Source: SCTD01 sp963781675
Lineage (GTDB): Bacteria; Actinomycetota; Actinomycetes; Mycobacteriales; SCTD01
DNA length: 64,000 nt
NCBI GenBank assembly: GCA_963781675.1
Contig: CAWAGF010000005.1
Span: 1 to 64,000, forward strand
Reading direction: 5' to 3'
The notes under the pieces: generated by a model
Told to the model about the DNA's origin: nothing
Databases searched by the model: none
The model's input: only the letters and a program-made list of their open reading frames with translations
Part shown: in pieces, positions 17,325-24,708 of the stretch
Numbering within the stretch: the first letter of the stretch is position 1
Layout of the letters: every line of letters begins with the position of its first letter
Program-made: the position numbers and the translations under genes

Positions 17325-19329
17325 CTAGCCGACTGCTGGCTCGCGCGGCCCAGGCGCGGGCGAGCGCGCGGGCGTGACCTCGGTTCGGCGGTCCTGCGCG
17401 ATGTCACTGTCGCTGAGGCCAGATGCACCGGCAGCCTGAAGCGCGCTGATCGTGCAGCTCCACCCGGGTTCGGCCGCTCCCCCCAGCTTCCGCGCGTCGG
17501 CGAGCAGGTCGAGGAGCTGAGGTCGCACCCGCACGCCGCCGCCGCTCCCCGGGCGCGCGTGCGCCTGCACGAGGAGGATGTCTGCCTGCGTCCGCAGACT
17601 CGGCGCCGGTACCGCCAGCGCTCGGCGTACGGCAGCAGGAGCAGCGGCGCGACGTGGCGGCTGCCGACAGCGAGCCGTCGGGCGCCGCGTGGTCCCTCCC
17701 TTGCTCGCCAAGGGCGTCCAGCACGTGGAGGCGCAGCGACTCCGTGCTGCCGTCCAACGGAGCGAGCTTCACGAGAGAGTAGCGCTCGACGCGCTGCAGA
17801 GCGTCGTTGTCGTACGGGCGCGACGCGAGCAGCGCCTGGGCCGCGCCCACGGTCGCCCGGGCGTCACGCAAGCCGGGCGAGCCCGCCGAACGCGTCGAGC
17901 AGATCTCGCGGTGCTCGAGTACGCCGAGACGGTCGTGACTCCAGCCCACGTGAGCGCCGCAGACGGCCGCCGAGAACAGCACCACCGCCACGGCCGAAGC
18001 TGGTCGCCGATCCTCGCGCTCGTGCTCTCCGACGATGCACCAGCCCCAGCAGGATCCCAGCGAGCGACGAGGATCGCGGGGAAGGACAACGCGAAGTCGA
18101 CCATCGCGTGGGCGAGCAGAACGCGCCGCCAGCGAGCCCCGCCGCAAGGCGCAGGGGGTCGAGCGTCGCCGGGCGCAGAAGCGGCTCGCTGAGGCGTCGG
18201 GCGCGCAAACGCGGCTACGCCGAGCACGAACAGCGCGAGCACCGGAACCCCCAGCACCACGCCGCCTTCCGCCAGAGCGATGCCCAGGACCTCGTTGTGG
18301 GCGAACGGGCGACCGCTCGGCACCGGCGGGCATGCGAAGCCGGCTGTCACCCAGGATACGAGCCGTTCCCGCCTCCAAGCAGCGGGAAGTCGCGGAACTC
18401 GCCCGCCGCGGCGTTCCAGAACTCGAGGCGCACGCTGCTCGTGGACCCGAGCGTCTGTCCCGACGCCTGCTTGTAGGTCGTCGTGTCAAGCGGGTCCTGA
18501 CCACCCGGGAACACCAGCGAGCTCGTGCTGAGGGTCAGGACGAGCCAGCTGAGCGCCACCACAGATGTGCAGCGCCCGAGCCCGCGGACGCCTTGCACGC
18601 GCACCGCGATCAGGGCCAGCACGAGGACGCCGCAGACGAGCAGAAGCATGGCCGCACGGGCTGCGGAGAGCACGACGGCTGTCGCGCACACCGGCGCGAC
18701 CAGCATTCCCAGACGCCGCAGCGGTGCGGGTGCGAGGACGGCAACGGCTGCCGCCATCAGGGCGAAGGCGAGGACCAAGCTGCCGAAGGGATTGGCTGAG
18801 TAGATCGTGCCGAGCATCGGGCCGTCGACGCTGGTCCCCCCGCCCCACCAGGCGAGCCAGCCTTGGGCGAACTGCTGCAGGCCAGTCAGGAGCAGGGCCA
18901 CAAGCGAAACAGCGCCGTCCGCCGCCCGCCCGTTCGGGGCGAAGGCTGCCGTTGCTAGCACGATGCCGGAGAAGTAGCCCCATCTGCCCAGGCTGATGGC
19001 CCCGCCGTCGCCGTACGGGGCGAGCGCGGCGACGCAGCCGGCTCCTACGGCGGGCGCGCAAAAGACGAGCAGGACGCTTCGAGTAGAGCAGTACCGCCAG
19101 GGCCGCAGGACCACGAGGCAGGGAAGCAGGACAGAGACACGACGGAGAACCACCCGCTGCTCCCAGCCGCCACGAAGGCCGGGAGGACGAAGAGCATCCA
19201 GGTGAGGAAGACCGTGCCGAAGGCAGCCCACTCCGAGCAGTCGCGGAGCGACGGCTTCCGAACGTAAGCAGCCGGAAGCGTCCTCGTCTCGTTCGCCACC
19301 TGTGGTGACTCCAGGGTCAGGCCGCTCAT
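17325..19329 (-). CDS. Wzy_C/O-antigen-ligase-like polytopic protein in the pilus operon, frameshifted
   Basis: About ten hydrophobic segments from residue 30 onward. After a large loop comes the Wzy_C-type signature: SVRLEFWNAAAGEFRDFPLL, GGGNGSY and, in the next frame, FAHNEVLGIALAEGGVVLG, matching the R-x-W...G-x-G...HN...E-G pattern of O-antigen ligases, polymerases and protein O-oligosaccharyltransferases. The C-terminal 200 residues are soluble and Ala/Leu/Arg-rich (ARATVGAAQALLASRPYDND), TPR-like. Indels near 19100, 18345, 18180 and 17700 break it. It stops 9 bases before pilB, so it is co-transcribed with the motor genes. Pilin glycosylation (PglL/TfpO-like) is a reasonable but unproven role. 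Confidence 0.65.
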
Positions 19330-19375
19330 AGCCAGGTATTTCGGAAGGATTCCGCTGCGCCTTGACCCGTACGGG

Positions 19376-19789
19376 TCAGTCGCGGCGGGTGAGCGACTGC
19401 GCGAGCTGCTCGAGCGCCTGAGCCTGGCTGGACGCGGGGTCGAGCGTGGTCGACGTGCCGTCGCGGAAGCCGAGCTGGACCCTCAGCGCCTGCGGCGCAG
19501 CCTGGTCCGTGGCCCCGCCCTGGAGGGGCAGCAGCTGGGCGAGGGCAGTTTCCAGGGAGGCGCGCGCCGACGACGGTGCCTGGGCCGGGACCTCGACCGG
19601 CAGCGGCTGGCGGGCAGGAGCAGCAGCAGGTGGGGCCGGCACGAGGTCGCCGTGCACCGGCGGCGCGAGCGGCGCTGCCGCGGGGGTGACCAGCGCAGGC
19701 GCCGCGAGCCTCAGCGGGCCGGACGGGATCGACGTGACCGCCGCCCCCAGGGCGTGCTTGCCCGTCGCCTTCCGCCGGAACAGCCCCAA
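19376..19789 (-). CDS. Hypothetical small Pro/Ala-rich protein
   Basis: Intact 137-residue protein. Basic N-terminus (MGLFRRKATGKHALG), central Ala/Pro-rich low-complexity stretch (about residues 30-75), and a C-terminal segment of about 60 residues with predicted helix-strand character (ALRVQLGFRDGTSTTLDPAS, ending LEQLAQSLTRRD). No signal peptide or membrane segment, so cytoplasmic. It lies 1 base after the GTPase stop and 46 bases before the Wzy-like gene, inside the pilus operon. Not recognised; it may be an adaptor between the GTPase module and the motor. Confidence 0.55.
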   Translation of the reverse strand: MGLFRRKATGKHALGAAVTSIPSGPLRLAAPALVTPAAAPLAPPVHGDLVPAPPAAAPARQPLPVEVPAQAPSSARASLETALAQLLPLQGGATDQAAPQALRVQLGFRDGTSTTLDPASSQAQALEQLAQSLTRRD

Positions 19790-19790
19790 C

Positions 19791-20372
19791 TCAGACCCCG
19801 GCGCCCGCAGGAGCGTCGATCTGGTCGACGACCGAGTACAGCAGCGCGAGCAGCACGGACTTCACGGACTCGCGGTCGGTGGCGTCGCACGGCACGACCG
19901 GCACGTCCTCGGCGAGCTCCAGCACGGAGCGGACCTTCTCCTCGTCAGAGGGGTCGATGCCCGCCGCGCGGTTGAGCGCCACGACGAACGGCACGCGCGC
20001 CATCTTCCGGAAGGCCGCGAGGATGCCGACGGCCTCCTCGAGCGAGTCCTCACGGGAGCTGTCGACGAGCAGGATGTAGCCGAGCATCCCCTCGCCGAGG
20101 ATCTCCCACATGAAGTCGAAGCGGTCCTGGCCGGGCGTGCCGAACAGGTAGAGCACCAGGTCGCGGTCGATCGTGATGCGGCCGAAGTCCATGGCGACCG
20201 TCGTCTCCGCCTTGCGGGACCTGGTGTGGTCGCTGATGTCCTTCTCGGTCGACAGGACCGTGATCTCGCTGATGGTCCGGATGAGCGTCGTCTTGCCGGC
20301 GGAGAACGGACCGGTCACGACGATCTTGACGGCGGTCCCGCCGTGCTTGCGGCGCTTGCCGTTGTTCGTCAT
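19791..20372 (-). CDS. Ras-like small GTPase (MglA/CvnD-like)
   Basis: Intact 193-residue GTP-binding protein of the kind found in actinobacterial roadblock/GTPase conservons and related to MglA. The P-loop GPFSAGKTTL (about residues 20-29), switch region with Thr (SRKAETTVAMDFG) and G3 motif as LFGTPGQDRFDFM are clear; the NKxD motif is replaced by ALNRAAG. The start used is the ATG that overlaps the stop of the DUF4388 gene (TGATG), showing translational coupling. It follows a roadblock protein two genes upstream and precedes pilB/pilT, which suggests control of pilus activity or polarity as MglA does in myxobacteria (inference). Confidence 0.85.
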   Translation of the reverse strand: MTNNGKRRKHGGTAVKIVVTGPFSAGKTTLIRTISEITVLSTEKDISDHTRSRKAETTVAMDFGRITIDRDLVLYLFGTPGQDRFDFMWEILGEGMLGYILLVDSSREDSLEEAVGILAAFRKMARVPFVVALNRAAGIDPSDEEKVRSVLELAEDVPVVPCDATDRESVKSVLLALLYSVVDQIDAPAGAGV

Positions 20373-21476
20373 CACAGACCCCTCACACCGGCGATGAGCC
20401 GCAGCAGCAGGCTCTTGTTCACACTCGGGTCACGCTCGATCAAGGACGCCGCGGCCGGGTCGGCCGAGGGGTCGGGCTGCAGCGCGGTGGCCCCCTGCAC
20501 GGAGCCGTGGCCGGAGCCTCCCCCCGCTGTGGTCGTACGGGGCGCAGGCGCGCCGCCCGTCGCGGAAGCGCGGGCGTACGCCGGCGCCTCCTCCGCGTGC
20601 TCGGGCTTGCGCGACGGGGTGAACGGCTCGGGGCGCTCCGGGATGACGGGCGCGGCAGGAGCCGGGAGGGAGGGCGCGGCGGCCTGCGGCGGCACGGCGG
20701 GGGCCGGCGGCTCGACGACCGGCTGGCCCTCGAGCGCGGCGAGCAGGCTCTGCCGGCGCGCCGAGCTGGTCGCCACCGGCGGCGCCGACCACGAGCAGGC
20801 CGCGGGCGACCAGGCCGGCCAGGGCGGACACCACGGCGTACTCGCCGCGGCCGGACAGGCTGACCAGGTCGGCGACGGTGCGCGTGCCGTCGACCATGGC
20901 CAGCAGCGCCCACTCGTCGCGGCTCGCGGCGGGATCGCCTGCGGGCACGGGGTTCACGGTCACGACGGCGTCGGGGGCGGGCACCTGCTCGACGAGCTCG
21001 GCCCAGGCAGCGAGGCGCCGCTGACCCTCGGTGACCACCTGCTCGACCGGCACGCTCGCGCCGAGGTCGTCCGGGTCGGTCTCGTCCACGACGAAGGCGA
21101 ACTCGCCGTCGGCCCAGCGCAGCAGGCTGAACACGGCGTCGGTGGCCTGCTCGGCGGCGACGTCCCTGACCTGCTCGACGTCGAGCCCGCCCCTCTCGGC
21201 GAGCAGCTGGGCCAGCGAGAGCGAGCCGTCGCCGGCCAGCTCCTCGGCCGCGGCGGCCAGCGCCTCGTCGTCGACCAGGCCGCTGCCCAGCAGGCGGCGA
21301 CCGAGCTCCTGGCGCGCGACGTCCGCGCGGGCGCCGGTGACGGCTCCTTCGCGCAGGTGCACGGCACCGTGCGCGCCCTCGCGCCGCAGGTGCAGCGTCC
21401 CGGTCTTCTTCGTGAAGCTCAGCAGCTGGAAGATGTCCGGGAGGCTGAACGCGTCGAGCGTTCCCTCGAGTCTCAC
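20372..21476 (-). CDS. DUF4388 (PATAN-like) regulatory protein, one frameshift
   Basis: Begins MRLEGTLDAFSLPDIFQLLS, then TKKTGTLHLRREG, the DUF4388/PATAN hallmark at residues 1-90. A helical region (about 60-160: LGRRLLGSGLVDDEALAAAA, AEQATDAVFSLLRWADGEF) resembles the C-terminal half of PATAN domains. A winged-helix-like part follows (DGTRTVADLVSLSGRGEYAV, about 210-235), then a long Pro/Ala linker and a short C-terminal helix (NKSLLLRLIAGVRGL). One indel near 20770 joins the two frames. About 368 residues, cytoplasmic. PATAN proteins in cyanobacteria act on the PilB motor; here the gene lies in a pilB operon. Confidence 0.8.
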
Positions 21477-21515
21477 AACGGTCCCGTCAGGTCGGTGGTG
21501 TGGCTGGCGGCTGGC

Positions 21516-22110
21516 TCAGGACCAGGTGGACGGCGGCAGGTGCGGCATGACGCTGCCGCTCGGCGCGTAGGACGACCAGGTGCTCTCGGCCTGCGGTGCG
21601 TACGTGGGGGTCGGCGCGGCGTAGACCGGCTCCGCGGGCGGGGCAGCAGCCTCGGCGACCGGCTCGGGCTGCGCGGGCACGGCCGGAGCGGTGGGCACCT
21701 CGTCCTCGGCGCGGAGCACCTCGGCGACGGCGGCGGCCGTTCGGCGCACCTCGTACAGCATCATGCCGACCTTGGCGCCCTTGCTCGCGACGGCGACCAG
21801 GACGGCCTCGTCGTCGGCGGAGACGAGGAAGACGGTCCCCTCGTCCCCCTCGATGTAGACCTGGGAGAGCTCGCCGCGGCCGAGGCCCTGGGCGGCGCGC
21901 TCGCCGAGCGAGAGCAGCGCGGCGCTCATGGCGGCGACGCGGTCCTCGTCCATGGACGGCGGGAGCGCCGGCGGCCATCGGCAGGCCGTCGAAGGAGACG
22001 ACGGCCGCGGCCTCGATCTCGGGCGTCTGCGCGAGCAGCGCATGGATCGCCCGGTCCAGCCGCTCGGAACGGCTGCCGCCGAACGCAGAGGCGCTGTGCA
22101 GGTCACTCAT
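21516..22110 (-). CDS. Roadblock/LC7-domain protein (MglB/CvnB-like), one frameshift
   Basis: MSDLHSASAFGGSRSERLDR then IHALLAQTPEIEAAAVVSFDGLPMA begins a roadblock fold. After one indel near 21965 it continues MDEDRVAAMSAALLSLGERA, LSQVYIEGDEGTVFLVSAD and EAVLVAVASKGAKVGMMLYE, the complete roadblock domain (residues about 15-130). The tail is Pro/Ala-rich and ends GSVMPHLPPSTWS. Such proteins are co-regulators or GAP-like partners of Ras-like GTPases, and the GTPase gene is two genes downstream. AAGGAG precedes the ATG; it lies 25 bases after aroE. About 198 residues. Confidence 0.85.
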
Positions 22111-22135
22111 CGTGGGCTCCTTCGCCTGGCGGCCG

Positions 22136-22942
22136 TCACCGCCTGTACGAGTCCCATCGGTCGCGCCCGCTCAGCCCTTGAGCGCTCGCCAGGGCCTGCT
22201 CCATCACCCGGACGGGCGGTTCGAACCCGGTCATCAGGTGCACCTGGGCGGCCGCCTGGTGCAGCAGCATCGCTGCGCCGCTGACCACGACTCCCCCGCA
22301 CGCCGACGCCAGCACCGTCGGCCACGGGTCGTAGACGACGTCCAGCAGGACCGGGACGTCCCGGACGTACGGCGCGAAGCGGTCGGCGGCGCCCGCCGGC
22401 AGCGTGCTGACCAGCAGGTCGCACTCCTCCGGCAGCGCGGACGCCACGACCGGCGTCACCCCCAGCCGCGCGGCGGCGGCGAGGGTGTCGACCGGCTCGG
22501 AGCGCACCACCAGCACGGGTGACGTGCAGCCGAGCCGGGCGAGGGCGGCGAGCGCGGACCGGGCCGTCGCTCCCCCGCCGAGCACCACGGCGCGCGAGGC
22601 GGACGTGACACCCGCGTCGGCGAGGGCGGCGACGATGCCGTGCACGTCGGTGTTCTCGCCGTGCCGTCGGCCGTCGCGCAGCACCACCGTGTTGGCGGCG
22701 GCGACGTCGCGCGCGAGGTCCGACACGGAGTCGAGCAGCGGCAGCACCGCCTGCTTCAGCGGCATCGTCAGCGACAGGCCGGCCCACTCCGGACCGAGAG
22801 AAGCCAGCAGGGCCGGCAGCTCGTCCGGCCCGCAGTCGACCGCGTCGTACGTCCAGTCGAGGCCGAGCGCCGCGTAGGCCGCGCGGTGCAGCGCCGGCGA
22901 CAGCGAGTGCGCGATCGGCCGGCCGAGGACCGCCGCCCTCAA
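22136..22942 (-). CDS. aroE: Shikimate dehydrogenase
   Basis: NADP-dependent reduction of 3-dehydroshikimate. Intact 268 residues. The N-terminal substrate site has LGRPIAHSLSPALHRAAYAA, with the shikimate-binding Ser pair. The catalytic Lys is in LSLTMPLKQAVLPLLD (about residue 63), the Asn/Asp pair is in AAANTVV and GENTDVHGI, and the NADP loop is VVLGGGATARSALAAL (about residues 120-135). Its 5' neighbour is mltG and its 3' neighbour is the roadblock gene of the pilus locus. In many actinomycetes aroE is followed closely by aroC; here 19 kb of pilus genes separate them. Confidence 0.95.
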   Translation of the reverse strand: MRAAVLGRPIAHSLSPALHRAAYAALGLDWTYDAVDCGPDELPALLASLGPEWAGLSLTMPLKQAVLPLLDSVSDLARDVAAANTVVLRDGRRHGENTDVHGIVAALADAGVTSASRAVVLGGGATARSALAALARLGCTSPVLVVRSEPVDTLAAAARLGVTPVVASALPEECDLLVSTLPAGAADRFAPYVRDVPVLLDVVYDPWPTVLASACGGVVVSGAAMLLHQAAAQVHLMTGFEPPVRVMEQALASAQGLSGRDRWDSYRR

Positions 22943-22949
22943 CAGGCCC

Positions 22950-24060
22950 TCAGAAGACGCCCTCGGCGCGCGACTTGTCGCGCTGGCGCAGGAAGGCGTT
23001 GTAGTCGCTCGTGAAGAACGTGTTGCCCTCCTTGTCCTGCAGGACGTAGTAGAGGATGTCGCCCTCGTCCGGGTTCAGCGCGCCCATGAGCGTGGCCTCG
23101 CCGGGCGAGGCGATGGGCGTCGGCGGGAGCCCCGTCTGACGGCGGTTCTCGTACGGCGTGTCCTTGGCGAGGTCGGACCTCGTCAGCGGCTCGCCGGCGT
23201 TCTTGCCGACGCCGAACGCGACCGCGGCGTCGATGCCGAGCGGGATCCCCTGGTCGAGCCGGTTGTAGACGACCCGCGCGACCTTGCCGTACTCGTCGTC
23301 GTGCTTCACCTCGCGCTCGATGAGGCTGGCGACGATGACGACCTCGTACGGGTCGAGGTCCAGGCGCGCGGCGCCCTCCTCGAGCCCGACGGTCTCGGCG
23401 GCCTGCTCGAAGCGGTCGACCATCATCGTGAGGACCTGCGGGGCGGTGCTGCCCGGCTGGACCTCGTAGGTCGCGGGGAACAGGAAGCCCTCGAGGCGGT
23501 TCTTGGCGTACGCCGGCAGCCCCAGCGTGCTCGGGTCCTTGGCGGCGGCCTGGTACTGCTCGAGCGGGATCTCGGTCGTCCTGGCGAGGATCTCGAGGGT
23601 CTGCTCGACGTTGCGGCCCTCGGGGACCGTCACGCGGCCGACGACGCGGCTGGCCGGGTCGAGCAGCAGCTCGAACGCCGCGGCGGCGCTCATCTTCAGG
23701 CGCAGCTGGTAGAAGCCGGGCTGCAGCCCGGTGGCCCGCGGGTCGCCGGCGGCCACCTCGAAGAACGCCTGCCGGCTGGCGACGACGCCCTCGGCGGCGA
23801 GGGTGTCGGCGACGTCGCCCGCCGTGTCGCCGGTCTCGATCTGGACGAGCGCCTCGCCGCTGCCGTCGCCGCTGAAGTCCGGCCGCGTCGGAGCCGCGCA
23901 GCTTGTCCAGGACCCGCCCCCCCGCGAAGAGGGCACCGCCCACGAGCGCGACGATCAGGAGCAGCACGAACAGGACGCCGAGCAGCTTGCCGCGGCGTGC
24001 GGGGCGCCCCGGCCGAGGGCGCTCGTCGCGCAGGTCGAGGAGGTCGGTCACGGCGCCCAC
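22950..24060 (-). CDS. mltG: Endolytic murein transglycosylase MltG, one frameshift
   Basis: Membrane-anchored lytic transglycosylase that cuts nascent glycan strands. Short cytoplasmic tail, one transmembrane helix (LLGVLFVLLLIVALVGGALF, about residues 27-46), a LysM-like subdomain (TGDTAGDVADTLAAEGVV), and the YceG catalytic domain with VIVASLIEREVKHDDEYGKV (catalytic Glu about residue 245) and NRLDQGIPLGIDAAV. It ends with FFTSDYNAFLRQRDKSRAEG. One indel near 23885 separates the membrane anchor from the rest. The start may be this GTG or the GTG 9 bases later. About 370 residues. Confidence 0.93.
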
Positions 24061-24093
24061 CCTAACCGCGGAGACAGGGCCGACGAGCCGCGT

Positions 24094-24510
24094 TCAGCGC
24101 GTGTCGAGCACGCCCTGCAGCAGCGCGACGGCGGCGGCCTGGTCCACCACCGCGCGTCCCTTCTTCGCCGACCTCCCGGAGGCGCGCAGTGCTGCGGCGG
24201 CCGTCACCGTCGTCAGCCGCTCGTCCACCAGCCGCACCTCGACCGGCGCCACCAGCGGCGCGAAGACCGCCACCCACTCGCGCGCCATGTCCGCCGAGGC
24301 CGACGCCGATCGGCCGCTCATCGAGGTCGGCAGCCCGACCACGACCAGCACCGCCTCGCGCTCCGCGACGAGCTCGGCCACCCGCGCGTGACCCGGCGCC
24401 GGGACGGTCTCCACCGGCGACGCCAGGATCCGGTGCGGATCCGAGGCAGCGACCCCGACCCGCACCGTCCCGACGTCGACCGCCACGACCACACCGGGGG
24501 GAGCGCTCAC
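24094..24510 (-). CDS. ruvX: Putative pre-16S rRNA nuclease / Holliday junction resolvase YqgF
   Basis: RNase-H-fold nuclease of the YqgF/RuvX family, thought to act in rRNA maturation or recombination. Intact, 138 residues. VVAVDVGTVRVGVAASD (first catalytic Asp, about residue 12), VVVGLPTSMSGRSASAS and VRLVDERLTTVTAAAAL (Glu region) are family blocks; the last acidic residue is in KKGRAVVDQAAAVALLQ. It sits in the standard alaS-ruvX-mltG order but is separated from alaS by a 200-base gap that holds a large hairpin. Confidence 0.93.
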   Translation of the reverse strand: MSAPPGVVVAVDVGTVRVGVAASDPHRILASPVETVPAPGHARVAELVAEREAVLVVVGLPTSMSGRSASASADMAREWVAVFAPLVAPVEVRLVDERLTTVTAAAALRASGRSAKKGRAVVDQAAAVALLQGVLDTR

Positions 24511-24544
24511 GCGGCGAGGCTAGGCGCTGAGGCTGCGCAGTCGC

Positions 24545-24689
24545 CGCTCGGGCCTGTCGCTCCTTCGTCGCTCCCTCACGGCCCCACGCGACGACCGCTC
24601 CACCTCAGCCGGTCGTGCGGCCACGCGGCGGCAGCGGAGTCAGGAGCGTGGCGAAGGGCCGTAAGGGAGCGGAGCGACAGGCCCGAGCG
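24545..24689. repeat. Long imperfect inverted repeat between alaS and ruvX
   Basis: Outer arms of 19 bases pair perfectly (24545-24563 CGCTCGGGCCTGTCGCTCC with 24671-24689). Inner arms CTCCCTCACGGCCC (24571-24584) and 24656-24669 pair with one mismatch, and GCGTGG/CCACGC extends them. A further inner pair ACGACCG/CGGTCGT lies in the loop. The whole 145-base element could fold into one long hairpin in RNA. It may be a transcription attenuator, a processing site or a small mobile repeat. I see no open frame in it. Confidence 0.7.
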
Positions 24690-24708
24690 CGGTCCTGACG
24701 CAGCTCCC

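Noticed and set aside
2998..19329. Pseudogene island: a decaying pilus locus
   Set aside because: The same indel pattern hits aroK and aroC, catalytic motifs are all recoverable, and no large deletions or insertion sequences occur. Sequence error fits better.
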